From: an uncultured Eubacteriales bacterium | GTDB taxonomy: Bacteria; Bacillota; Clostridia; Christensenellales; DTU072 | NCBI GenBank assembly: GCA_902766325.1 | Contig: CACXDF010000163.1 | Span: 1 to 11,692 of the forward strand | DNA length: 11,692 nucleotides | Reading direction: 5' to 3' | Shown here: in pieces, positions 1 through 8,216 of the stretch | How the letters are laid out: every line of letters starts with the position of its first letter | Numbering within the stretch: position 1 is the stretch's first letter | The notes under the pieces: generated by a model | Seen by the model: the letters and a program-made list of their open reading frames with translations, nothing else | What the model was told of the DNA's origin: nothing | Database searches by the model: none | Translations under genes and position numbers: made by a program

Positions 1-350
1 CCGGCAAGCAGAGGCACTTCTACGAAGACGAGGTTTGCGGACGATATTTCGATCTTTTTACGTAAACGCGCCATGATCTCGGGATGAGATAAGGCGTTCA
101 ATTCGGATCTTTTTTCTTCGTTATTGAAGATAACGGACGCAAGGGCTCTCTTATCCAATACACCGTTAAAAAACGCTTCCGGAAAATGCTTTTTCAAGCG
201 TTCGAGATAAACCGGGTCGGAAAGCATTTCGCGATTGATCTCATCGCAGGACAATACGTCGCCGAACGCGGATAATTCTCTGCACACGGCGCTTTTTCCG
301 CTTCCTATTCCGCCGGTTATGGCAATGATCCTTTTTTCGTTATTTTGCAT
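1..350 (-). CDS. coaE: Dephospho-CoA kinase, N-terminal part (3' end outside window)
   Basis: Catalyses the last step of coenzyme A synthesis in the cytoplasm, the ATP-dependent phosphorylation of the 3'-hydroxyl of the ribose in dephospho-CoA. About 116 codons are visible. The P-loop GGIGSGKS lies at residues 13-20. An Asp in SCDEINREM (D36) sits where the family has its catalytic Asp. The SHPEI segment (about 88-92) and the EVPLLA strand (111-116) are also typical of CoaE. The ATG at 350-348 lies inside the polA 3' end, an 11-nt overlap, and no good Shine-Dalgarno sequence precedes it, so translation probably depends on ribosomes finishing polA. A coaE gene directly after polA is a common Bacillota arrangement. 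The C-terminal part of the protein, including the rest of the lid region, is beyond the window edge. The identification is secure from motifs and context. Confidence 0.95.
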   Translation of the reverse strand, partial: MQNNEKRIIAITGGIGSGKSAVCRELSAFGDVLSCDEINREMLSDPVYLERLKKHFPEAFFNGVLDKRALASVIFNNEEKRSELNALSHPEIMARLRKKIEISSANLVFVEVPLLA

Positions 351-2889
351 CGTACCAGTTTTTTCCGTATGCGACGCCGACGTCGAGAGGAATAGTCAGT
401 TTGACCGCGTTTTTCATGTTTTCACGCAGTAATTCGATGACTTTCTCTCTCTCCTCTTCCGGCGCTTCCACGATCAATTCGTCGTGGACTTGAAGTATGA
501 GTTTCGATTTGAAGTTACCTTCTTTTAACGCGTTATACACGCGCAACATAGCTATTTTTATAATATCGCTCGCGCTTCCTTGCAAAGGAAAGTTCATTGC
601 GGCGCGTTCGCCGAACGCTCTGATCGTGTATTGGGGCGAAGTCAGCTCCGGAAAATAGCGCAATCGACCGGCAAGCGAGGTCAGATACCCCTGCTGCTTA
701 GCAAGAGCGACGTTTTGATCCATGTATTCACGCACTTTCGGATAGGTAGCGAAGTATTCTTCAATGAAGGCTTTCGCTTGTTTTTGGCTTACGCCTGCGT
801 TCTTAGCGAGTCCGAATCCGGAAATGCCGTAAATGATCCCGAAGTTGACGGCTTTTGCCGAACGACGCATAGAAGAAGTGACTTCTTCAAGCGGAGTCTT
901 AAATATCTTCGACGCGGTCAATGCGTGAACGTCCCTTCCGTTTTTGTACGCTTCGATCAGATTCGGTTCTTGTGAAAAATGCGCGAGCAGACGTAATTCT
1001 ATTTGAGAATAATCCGCGGAGATAAGTACGTTACCATCTTTGGCTACGAACATTTTCCGAATCTCTCTTCCCTCCGCCGTACGCACGGGGATGTTCTGTA
1101 AGTTCGGTTCGTTGGAAGATAGTCTTCCCGTTGTCGTAAGACATTGTTTAAAGTCGGTATGGACGCGCCCCGTCGCTTTGTTGACGACCTGCTTCATACC
1201 GTCGATGTATGTCGATTTCAGTTTGGCAAGTTGGCGATACCTCAGTAACGCATCGACGATAGGATGCTCTAACTCTTCTAAAACGTCAGCGCTGACGGAA
1301 AAGCCCGTTTTGTTCTTTTTCGACGCTTTTAAGCCTAATTTGCCGAATAATATGTCGGCAAGCTGCTTATTGGAGTTAATATTAAAGTCTTTTTCTCCGG
1401 CGAGATCGTATATTGTCTCGACAAGCGTGGCGATTTCCGCCGACAGCTGTTCGTTTAATTCGTTAAGGACGTTCAGATCGACCGTAAGACCGACTCTTTC
1501 CATATCGAACAGGCATCTGATAAGCGGCAGTTCGACGTTAAAATAGAGATCGGACAGGTTTTTCTCTTGTATCTTTTCGCTTAAAATTGCGTTTAATTCC
1601 ATGACGTCTTCGGATACGTTTTCACCTTTGAAGCCATAGTCGGTCAAGAGACTTGCGACGTCTTTGATTACTTTCGTATTATTGATAAGGTACGCTTGTA
1701 AAAGTACGTCGTCGTACGGCGGCAGAATATCCACGCCCCGTTCTGACAACTTATACATCTCTTTTTTAGCGTCGAAAAAGACTTTTTTATATTCTTTTCC
1801 GTATAGTTTTTTGATAAGTTGCAGCGCGTCGTCTTCGCTGAGTCCGTCGCCGAAAAGACCTTCGCATATCGGTATTTTTATCGTTGTTTTTTCATACGTA
1901 ATAAAGACGTCTCGACCGTAATCGATGGATACTACGGCGCCTTTAGGAATGTTTGAGATTGCCTTTTCTCCCTCTTCGTAAGACGATATCTCGATGCGGT
2001 CGTATTTGATCTCGGGGCGCACGGACGGTACGATATGTTCGTCTTTATAATTAAACCGCGCGATGAGATTTTTGAATTCCAATTTCGTCATCGTTTCTTT
2101 AGCTTCGTCCGGCAGGACGGGATCGAAAGAAATATCGTCCAAAGCGCACGGAATATCTGCCGCCGTTTCGATGGTTGCGAGATCTTTGCTTAAGTAGACG
2201 TTCGATCTGTCGTTTTCAAGTTTTTCCCGCAGTTTACCTTTGACTCCATCGATGTTACGATAGATACCTTCGACGGAACCGTATTTAGCGAGCAGGTCTT
2301 TCGCCGTTTTGTCGCCGATGCCGTTGCATCCCGGTATATTATCCGAGCTGTCGCCGGCAAGGGCTTTATATTCGATGATCTGTTCGGGCGTAAAACCTTC
2401 TTCGCGCAGTAATTCCGGCGTGTACTTTTTGATGTCGGTCACACCGCGCTTGGTGTGAAAAACGGTTGTGGTATCGTCGACGAGTTGCAATACGTCGCGA
2501 TCTCCCGAAACGATGATCGTTTCTTCGTGAAAGCGTTTTGACAGCGTTCCGATTATGTCGTCCGCTTCGATCCCCTCTTTAAAAAGAATTTTAATCCCCA
2601 TTTTCGTCAGCAGATCCTGCAGTACGGGAACTTGCATAACGAGTTCTTCAGGCATTGGTTTTCTGCCCGCCTTATATTCAGAGTATTTGATATGACGGAA
2701 GGTCTTCGCGTGGCAGTCGAAAACAGCGCATATATGGGTCGGATTTTCTTCGTTTATCAGCTTATTCAGCATAGATAGATACCCGTATATAGCGTTTGTG
2801 AAGAGCCCGTCTTTCGTTTGCATCGGCGGAAGCGCGTAAAACGCCCTGTTGATGAGGCTGTTGGAATCGAGTAGCAGTATTTTAGTCAA
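340..2889 (-). CDS. polA: DNA polymerase I with 5' nuclease domain; proofreading site degenerate
   Basis: Family A polymerase for Okazaki-fragment maturation and repair synthesis, 849 aa and full length. The 5' nuclease domain (about 1-285) carries D8, EADD (108-111), SGDRD (128-132) and GDSSDNIPG (179-187). Residues about 295-460 form the 3'-5' exonuclease-like fold, but the ExoI Asp-x-Glu is replaced by D323-Y-G, and the ExoII and ExoIII acidic residues cannot be found, so proofreading is probably lost, as in Bacillus and Thermus Pol I. The polymerase domain has motif A DYSQIELRL (626-634), the O-helix with R675, K679, F683 and Y687, and motif C VHDE (801-804). The start is TTG at 2889-2887. 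It matches the usual family N-terminus (LLLDSNSLINRAFYAL) and follows a GGGAG at 2903-2899. The gene overlaps the EIIC-like gene by 8 nt (TTGACTAA) and coaE by 11 nt. Confidence 0.97.
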   Translation of the reverse strand: MTKILLLDSNSLINRAFYALPPMQTKDGLFTNAIYGYLSMLNKLINEENPTHICAVFDCHAKTFRHIKYSEYKAGRKPMPEELVMQVPVLQDLLTKMGIKILFKEGIEADDIIGTLSKRFHEETIIVSGDRDVLQLVDDTTTVFHTKRGVTDIKKYTPELLREEGFTPEQIIEYKALAGDSSDNIPGCNGIGDKTAKDLLAKYGSVEGIYRNIDGVKGKLREKLENDRSNVYLSKDLATIETAADIPCALDDISFDPVLPDEAKETMTKLEFKNLIARFNYKDEHIVPSVRPEIKYDRIEISSYEEGEKAISNIPKGAVVSIDYGRDVFITYEKTTIKIPICEGLFGDGLSEDDALQLIKKLYGKEYKKVFFDAKKEMYKLSERGVDILPPYDDVLLQAYLINNTKVIKDVASLLTDYGFKGENVSEDVMELNAILSEKIQEKNLSDLYFNVELPLIRCLFDMERVGLTVDLNVLNELNEQLSAEIATLVETIYDLAGEKDFNINSNKQLADILFGKLGLKASKKNKTGFSVSADVLEELEHPIVDALLRYRQLAKLKSTYIDGMKQVVNKATGRVHTDFKQCLTTTGRLSSNEPNLQNIPVRTAEGREIRKMFVAKDGNVLISADYSQIELRLLAHFSQEPNLIEAYKNGRDVHALTASKIFKTPLEEVTSSMRRSAKAVNFGIIYGISGFGLAKNAGVSQKQAKAFIEEYFATYPKVREYMDQNVALAKQQGYLTSLAGRLRYFPELTSPQYTIRAFGERAAMNFPLQGSASDIIKIAMLRVYNALKEGNFKSKLILQVHDELIVEAPEEEREKVIELLRENMKNAVKLTIPLDVGVAYGKNWYDAK

Positions 2890-4003
2890 TTTTTTGGTCT
2901 CCCGATTTGATCCAGTTTTTCTTTCTCATCAGTTCGCTAACGCCGAAGCTGACGACGGCGGGTATAACGAACAGACACAATATAATACCGAGGACGATCT
3001 TGACGGTCGGTACGTTCCAGGCCGTAGATTCCGCAATTGCGCCGAAAACGCCGACGAGGCCGCTGGTTCCCATACCGCCGCCTGTTGCATTGCAACGAAG
3101 GTCAAGAAGTACGGCTACGAGCCCGGAAACGGCGCTTGCCGCGATCTCAGGGATCATGATCTGCGGTTTTTTCATAATATTCGGTATCTGGAGCATACTC
3201 GTTCCGATCCCCTGCGAGATCAGACCGCCCCATTTGTTTTCACGGAAGGAAGCCACGGCAAAACCGATCATATGCGCCGCGCAACCGGCAACGGCGGCGC
3301 CGCCCGCGATAGCGAGGGCCTCGGCGTATTCTGCCGGCACGGCGGCCGCTATTGCGATCCAGATGGCCGCGCTCGAAGTGGGCATCGTCAGAAGTATGCC
3401 CATGATGACGGCGACGAAAATACCGACGATGATCTTAACGGCGGTGCCGGCTTGAATGGCAAGCGCGATACCGATGCCGATAAGGTCGACCAGTTTAATG
3501 AACGGCCATGCGATGAAGATACCGCCGAGCGCAAGTATTACCATACCGAGCGGGACGAGAACGATATCCAGTTTTGTCTTTCCGGCGTACAGACCGGCTA
3601 TTTCAATGGTAAAAAGCGCTACGACGTAGCTTCCGATCGGATTGCCTGGCGCGCCGAATTTCAATGCGACAAAAGGCGCGTTCGTGCAAAGAGAGGTTAC
3701 CGCGCCGCCGGCGAAAGCGCCGATAAGACCGGTCACGGCCGCGCTGAAAATAACGAGCGGCTTAGCTTTCAATTTATAAGCGATGCCAACGCCGATCCCG
3801 GCGCCCATCAACATCTTTGCGATCGATCCGAAATAGACGAGAATGGAGCCGAAGACGTTATCTCCGCACCAAGATCCGATCTGAGCGATGATGGTACCCG
3901 CGATAAGCGTGCAAAAAAGACCCGAAGCCATTCCGCTGAATGCGTCGATGAACCAACGTTGCGGTAACTTTTTCAGTTTTCCGACAAATTCTTCCTTACT
4001 CAT
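2882..4003 (-). CDS. EIIC-like / PfoR-family integral membrane protein
   Basis: A 373-aa polytopic membrane protein. Hydrophobic stretches at roughly 20-45, 50-77, 82-105, 125-140, 146-168, 172-205, 210-250, 285-300 and 333-356 suggest about nine or ten helices. Glycine-rich landmarks include GNPIGSY (120-126), MPTSSAA (207-213) and NATGGGMGTSG (305-315). From memory these resemble the PTS_EIIC_2 family, which contains sugar-PTS EIIC-type proteins and the Clostridium perfringens membrane regulator PfoR. No EIIA, EIIB or HPr gene is in the window, and none of those domains is fused to it, so a complete sugar PTS is not shown. It could be a transporter awaiting an EIIB encoded elsewhere, or a PfoR-like regulatory membrane protein. 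The ATG overlaps the patatin stop (ATGA), follows a strong AGGAGG, and the 3' end overlaps polA. The family call is fairly sure; the substrate is unknown. Confidence 0.8.
   Translation of the reverse strand: MSKEEFVGKLKKLPQRWFIDAFSGMASGLFCTLIAGTIIAQIGSWCGDNVFGSILVYFGSIAKMLMGAGIGVGIAYKLKAKPLVIFSAAVTGLIGAFAGGAVTSLCTNAPFVALKFGAPGNPIGSYVVALFTIEIAGLYAGKTKLDIVLVPLGMVILALGGIFIAWPFIKLVDLIGIGIALAIQAGTAVKIIVGIFVAVIMGILLTMPTSSAAIWIAIAAAVPAEYAEALAIAGGAAVAGCAAHMIGFAVASFRENKWGGLISQGIGTSMLQIPNIMKKPQIMIPEIAASAVSGLVAVLLDLRCNATGGGMGTSGLVGVFGAIAESTAWNVPTVKIVLGIILCLFVIPAVVSFGVSELMRKKNWIKSGDQKID
2899..2903 (-). promoter_or_regulatory. Ribosome binding site that sets the TTG start of polA
   Basis: GGGAG on the minus strand ends 9 nt before the TTG at 2889. 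It lies within the last codons of the upstream EIIC-like gene. No in-frame ATG starts the conserved N-terminus, so this site supports TTG initiation. Confidence 0.7.
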
Positions 4004-5088
4004 TTATGCCTCCTGAGGATGCGTATAATTTTTTCGTATAGTTCTTTTTCCTTTTTTTTCGAAAAAAAGGTAATATTTTTTTCGTGTTTAGTAATTAATG
4101 CGTCTTTTAACATTAAAAAGTATTCTTCTTCGTCGTAAATCTTGTATTTTTCCGCTTTCAAACTCGTCGCCAACGGTTCGACGTAAGTGATAAGCGCGTT
4201 TTCGATATTATTATCGTCCGACGGTAATAACTCGTCAAGTTCTTTTCGGCTTAATTGCGAAAGAATTTTTTTTGCCGTTTCGCCGTTGCCTTTTACATAA
4301 TATTTTTGCCCCATATAACCGTTGATCATTCTCAGAGCGTCGTAGTAGCCTGTTTTTTTGTTCTTTTCCATTTTGTCTTCGGACGGATCGACGGCTGAAC
4401 CCAAGTTTTCGGAAGGAACGATATATCTTACGCGAATATCCGGATCGACGACGGGTCTTCGGGGCGGACGGGATTTGGTTCGTATCGCTATTATGTCGTC
4501 GTAACCGCGGGACGCGAGCACTCCGACCGGCAGATTATCGTATACGCCTCCGTCTAAATAATATTTGCCGCCTAATCGGTTAAGACGAAAAAGCGGATAA
4601 TAGGCGCTTGCCAAAATGTATTCGTGCAATGAGCCGACGGGAATATCTTCTTTATACAGTTCAAGCGGCTTTCGATCGCTTAAACAATAGGTTACGAGCG
4701 CATAATCCGTTTTCGACGCGCGCAGTTTGTCTTCGTCGACGTATTTTTTTAAAAAAGCAAGCAGATTATCGGTGGGAACGCCGGCGTTTTTTAAAACGGA
4801 AACAAATTCTTTCGCCCAATATTCGGCTAGTTTTACCGAATAGTTTTTGTTTCTCAGCGCGTCGATCTGCTCGCGCGAGACGCCGGCGATATCTGCCGCC
4901 GACACTTCCGACCAGGCTTTCCAAAGTGTTTCGTATCCGCCGTCTTGAACGATCATTGCGGCGTTGATCGCGCCGATAGAAGTACCTGCCACTCCGTCGA
5001 AAGAGTAGCCGGAATCGTATAGCGCTTTGACCGCGCCGCAATGGTAGGCGCCTTTTGCACCGCCTCCTTCCAAGACTAAACCTTTCAT
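4000..5088 (-). CDS. Patatin-like phospholipase / lipid acyl hydrolase
   Basis: Serine acyl hydrolase of the patatin superfamily, 362 aa. The oxyanion-hole glycines are in LEGGGAKGAY (6-15), the nucleophile elbow is GTSIG (35-39, Ser37), and the catalytic Asp is in DGGVYDNLPVG (179-189, Asp179), so the Ser/Asp dyad is intact. The family usually releases fatty acids from phospholipids or other acyl esters. The substrate here is unknown. No signal peptide or obvious membrane span is visible, so it is probably cytoplasmic or peripheral to the membrane. About 160 residues follow the catalytic core and end in a Lys/Arg-rich tail (about 330-362) that might bind membrane; this is inference. The gene starts 4 nt after the lacZ stop without a clear Shine-Dalgarno, suggesting coupling, and its TGA overlaps the next ATG. 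Nothing nearby suggests a nucleotide-activated defence patatin, since no cyclase is present. Confidence 0.92.
   Translation of the reverse strand: MKGLVLEGGGAKGAYHCGAVKALYDSGYSFDGVAGTSIGAINAAMIVQDGGYETLWKAWSEVSAADIAGVSREQIDALRNKNYSVKLAEYWAKEFVSVLKNAGVPTDNLLAFLKKYVDEDKLRASKTDYALVTYCLSDRKPLELYKEDIPVGSLHEYILASAYYPLFRLNRLGGKYYLDGGVYDNLPVGVLASRGYDDIIAIRTKSRPPRRPVVDPDIRVRYIVPSENLGSAVDPSEDKMEKNKKTGYYDALRMINGYMGQKYYVKGNGETAKKILSQLSRKELDELLPSDDNNIENALITYVEPLATSLKAEKYKIYDEEEYFLMLKDALITKHEKNITFFSKKKEKELYEKIIRILRRHK
4009..4014 (-). promoter_or_regulatory. Perfect Shine-Dalgarno for the EIIC-like gene
   Basis: AGGAGG on the minus strand, 5 nt before the ATG at 4003-4001. It lies inside the last codons of the patatin gene, so the membrane protein can initiate efficiently on its own although its start overlaps the upstream stop codon. 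Confidence 0.85.
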
Positions 5089-5092
5089 TATA

Positions 5093-8000
5093 TTATTTGA
5101 CCGTCAATATGAATTGTAAGGAGTAGTTTTGTTTTGCGTGGATGTCGTACTGCGGTTTCAGATACGCGATCCCCGTTCCGTCGCCGCCGACGCCGCGCTG
5201 CTTTCCATCGATATTAACGGTATAATACCCGTCTTTGACCAGTTCGTGCAGATGAGTCGCTTTCTCGAGTTTTTCGATCGAATAAGGAAGTACGGAAAAT
5301 TCAAACGGTTTTTCGATCGCGTTGATAATTATGCCGTTATCTTCCGAGCCGATATCGAGGTAGCGCGTTTCGGTATGGTTGCCGTTAGCTTGCGGATAAA
5401 GATATTCGTGATTGAAGTCTTCCGCTATGCCTTCGTATTTCTTTAGTAATGCGGCTGTCGCTCGATCGCAATAGTTTTCGTGCGGGCCTTTGCCATAGAA
5501 TTTCATTCCGCTTATTTCTTCACGCAGCGCAAAATCGAATCCGTAGCGTATGATACCGATAGACGGGTTGATCGTCATGGAAACGTCGATCTCGCTCTTT
5601 CCGATCAAATACGACGTCGTCAATTGTTTTGCGTAAGGATACTTCCAGACGATATTGACTTTTGCGTATTCGTCATCCTTCGTCACCGTTATTTTTTTCG
5701 GACGAAGTTTTTTCTGAGCGATGAAGTATTTGTTGGGGCGTTTTATAAGATCGGCCAAAAATTTCGGAGCGATCTTATAACTGTCGTTGTCGATCGTAGG
5801 TCTTACGAAATTCGGTAAGATCGGCATTTTGAGCATTTCTTTATCGTTCTTAACGATACTTGTCAGTCCTCCGCTCATTTTGTCGAAGATGACGAGCAGT
5901 TCGCTGTTTTTAACGGATATTTCCCACTCCGTTTCTTGCACATCGGGCAGGTCTTCCGGAAGTTTAGGCAAATTAAAATCGCTTTTACGAAGAATAAATT
6001 GCTCATAAGCGACTGTTTCGTCTTTTTTCAGCACGATATCGTTTTCGATTAGTTTTAAAGAAACGATCAGAACCGACTCTTGCGTGGTTTTCGGAATATC
6101 CGTCAGATTGATCTCGGTATAGTCGCCGCCTTCGACGGAAGGCACGTCGTAACGTTGCGTCGCGACGAGTTCGCCGTTTTCATAATATTCGGCGTCAAGA
6201 TAGAACTTATTCAAATTGGTGAACATATAGTTGTTCTGCAAGCGCAAAACTTGTTCTTCCAGCGTAAAATCAACCATTTGATGTTGTTTTTTGACTTCAA
6301 AGAAAGCCGGATTCGGAGTCCTGTCCGCGCGGAGGATACCGTTGAAGCAGAAACTGCCGAAATTCGGTTGATCGCCGAAGTCGCCGCCGTACGTCCAACG
6401 GACTGTTCCGTCGGAATCCGTTCTTTTGATCGATTGATCGGCAAAGTCCCAAATAAAACCGCCCGCAAGTCGATCGTATTTTTTAAAGTCGTCCCAGTAA
6501 TCGGAAAAATTGCCTAAACTGTTACCCATACAATGCGAGTATTCGCATTGCATAAAAGGAAGATCCTTATATTTTTTGACCGAATACATCCGACCGAAAG
6601 GATAAGCGAGACTGACGCCGTGTTTATGACGTTTTTCGCCCTTCCCTATTTCTTTCATCTCTTCCTGACGCGTGTACATTTCGCTCATTACGTCGCTGAT
6701 CTTGCCCGTCACGTCCCCTTCGTAATGAATGAAGCGGGATTTATCCAAAGCGAGAATCGCTTTCTTCATGTTGGCGAATACTTTTCCGCAGCCGGCTTCG
6801 TTGCCGAGCGACCAACAAACGATACTGGGGTGATTACGCAGAGCGTTGACCATGTTTGTACAACGATATACGCATTGTTTTTCCCAATATTTACTGTTTT
6901 TGGGGAGAATACCGCTTAATCCATGCGTTTCAAGATTGGTTTCCGCGATAACAAGAATACCCATTTGGTCGCATAAATCGTAAAACGCGTGATTATTCGG
7001 ATAGTGACAGCACCTTATGGCCGTTATATTGTTATGTAAACAAATCTCAAGGTCCTTTTTAATTAATTCGACGGGAACGGCGTGTCCGTATTCGGGATGA
7101 AATTCATGTCTGTTGACGCCGCGGAATTTGACGGGTTTACCGTTCAAAAGAATATAGGGTCCTCTGCCGTTTTCCATCGGTACGATCTTTACTTCCCGTA
7201 GACCGCAAGGAATGATCCTTTTATCGTAAAGTACGTTACCTGATTTTAATTGGATTTCTATATGGTACAAATTCGGTTTTTCATGAGACCAAAGTTCGAT
7301 CTTGTCGAGAGAAAGGACGAACGTCGCATTCCCGTCTTCGTTCGTTTTGAGAATAAACGGCTTTGTCGTCTTGTCGGGGGCGATTAATGTCGCCGTAATA
7401 TCGGTGCTTTTATCGGACGTTACGTAATTCGCGTTTAACGTGATCTCCGCTTTGTCGTACGTTTCGTTCAGTTTGCAGTTGTAATAAGCGTCCTCAATAT
7501 GACGAGAAGCGTTTTCTACCAAATAGACGTCACGGAATATGCCGGAAAGCCTCCACATATCCTGATCTTCGAGGTAGCTGCCCGTACAGTACCGAAATAC
7601 GACTACGCAGAGTCTGTTCTTACCTTGCTTTACGATCCCCGTTACATCGTATTCCTGATAGCTGAACGTATCTTCGCTGTAACCGATGAATTTACCGTTC
7701 AGATAGATCTCCCCGGAAGGATTGATCCCGCCGAAGTAAAGTCGCGTTTCCCCTGCTTTTTTATCGGCGATAAAGTCAGTTGCGTATAATCCGACAGTAT
7801 TCTTTTTTGCGTTGATATGGGGAATAAGAAGCGGATTCATACTCAATTCGTACGGGTATTTGATGTTCGCATAAAGCGGCACGTCATAACCGAGTATCTG
7901 CCATTCAGAAGGAACTTTGACAGTATCGAAAGAAGAAAGGTCGAAATCTTCTTTGACGAAATCTTCCGGTATTTCGGAATAATTATTACAAAACTTGAAT

Positions 8001-8122
8001 TTCCAATTGCCGCTGAGTAGTTTTGTTTTGGGCTGATTTGATTCGTTCAGCGGAAAACCGCATGCATGTCTCGGAAGGACGTTTTTGCAAAAAACGCCTT
8101 TTTTGTTATATATATCAAACAT
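5093..8122 (-). CDS. lacZ: Beta-galactosidase, glycoside hydrolase family 2 (LacZ type)
   Basis: Retaining GH2 enzyme, 1009 aa from the preferred start, with the five-domain layout of E. coli LacZ (1023 aa). A sugar-binding jelly roll comes first (about 30-205), with YANIKYP and EDQDMW (Asp188, matching E. coli Asp201). An Ig-like domain and the TIM barrel follow, with NRHEFHP, CCHYPN and NLETHG. The acid/base is Glu442 in WSLGNEAGCG and the nucleophile is Glu527 in CEYSHCMGN. The SFCFNG segment matches the E. coli Phe601/Asn604 site. The C-terminal Bgal_small domain includes GKGPHENYCDR. The E. coli Trp999 position in GGDDSW is Gly984 here (GGDGTG), so aglycone binding may differ. There is no signal peptide, so the enzyme is cytoplasmic. 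An ATG 45 nt upstream (8167) is rejected because it lies within the promoter. GGAG (8137-8134) precedes the chosen ATG by 11 nt, slightly long. Lactose as substrate is likely but unproven. Confidence 0.93.
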   Translation of the reverse strand: MFDIYNKKGVFCKNVLPRHACGFPLNESNQPKTKLLSGNWKFKFCNNYSEIPEDFVKEDFDLSSFDTVKVPSEWQILGYDVPLYANIKYPYELSMNPLLIPHINAKKNTVGLYATDFIADKKAGETRLYFGGINPSGEIYLNGKFIGYSEDTFSYQEYDVTGIVKQGKNRLCVVVFRYCTGSYLEDQDMWRLSGIFRDVYLVENASRHIEDAYYNCKLNETYDKAEITLNANYVTSDKSTDITATLIAPDKTTKPFILKTNEDGNATFVLSLDKIELWSHEKPNLYHIEIQLKSGNVLYDKRIIPCGLREVKIVPMENGRGPYILLNGKPVKFRGVNRHEFHPEYGHAVPVELIKKDLEICLHNNITAIRCCHYPNNHAFYDLCDQMGILVIAETNLETHGLSGILPKNSKYWEKQCVYRCTNMVNALRNHPSIVCWSLGNEAGCGKVFANMKKAILALDKSRFIHYEGDVTGKISDVMSEMYTRQEEMKEIGKGEKRHKHGVSLAYPFGRMYSVKKYKDLPFMQCEYSHCMGNSLGNFSDYWDDFKKYDRLAGGFIWDFADQSIKRTDSDGTVRWTYGGDFGDQPNFGSFCFNGILRADRTPNPAFFEVKKQHQMVDFTLEEQVLRLQNNYMFTNLNKFYLDAEYYENGELVATQRYDVPSVEGGDYTEINLTDIPKTTQESVLIVSLKLIENDIVLKKDETVAYEQFILRKSDFNLPKLPEDLPDVQETEWEISVKNSELLVIFDKMSGGLTSIVKNDKEMLKMPILPNFVRPTIDNDSYKIAPKFLADLIKRPNKYFIAQKKLRPKKITVTKDDEYAKVNIVWKYPYAKQLTTSYLIGKSEIDVSMTINPSIGIIRYGFDFALREEISGMKFYGKGPHENYCDRATAALLKKYEGIAEDFNHEYLYPQANGNHTETRYLDIGSEDNGIIINAIEKPFEFSVLPYSIEKLEKATHLHELVKDGYYTVNIDGKQRGVGGDGTGIAYLKPQYDIHAKQNYSLQFILTVK

Positions 8123-8157
8123 AAAAAATATGTCTCCGTATTTTAATTTATATTTAT

Positions 8158-8186
8158 ATTCTAACATAATAATAATTTCATTTCAA
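8158..8186 (-). promoter_or_regulatory. Sigma-A-type promoter for the lacZ-to-coaE unit
   Basis: On the minus strand TTGAAA (8186-8181) is followed by 17 nt and TAGAAT (8163-8158). Each hexamer matches five of six consensus bases, and a TG one base upstream of the -10 makes it an extended -10. The predicted transcript starts near 8151, leaving a leader of roughly 30 nt before the ATG at 8122. The surrounding DNA is very AT-rich, so chance matches are possible, but spacing and position fit well. Confidence 0.75.
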
Positions 8187-8216
8187 CTTGTTTTAGTAAA
8201 TATTTGTTTAAAATGT

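Noticed and set aside
2849..3967. A 372-codon open frame on the plus strand opposite the EIIC-like gene
   Set aside because: It is almost exactly antisense to a clearly hydrophobic membrane protein gene. The translation is rich in Asp, Arg and Gly, resembles no known family, and lacks a convincing ribosome binding site. Long antisense frames are expected opposite GC-biased membrane protein genes.
4000..5088. Patatin as an anti-phage effector (CapV-like)
   Set aside because: No nucleotide cyclase, HORMA, TIR or other defence partner is nearby, and the gene sits among metabolic and housekeeping genes.
8122..8167. Extended lacZ N-terminus starting at the ATG at 8167
   Set aside because: That ATG has no Shine-Dalgarno, lies between the promoter hexamers, and adds residues with no counterpart in LacZ proteins.
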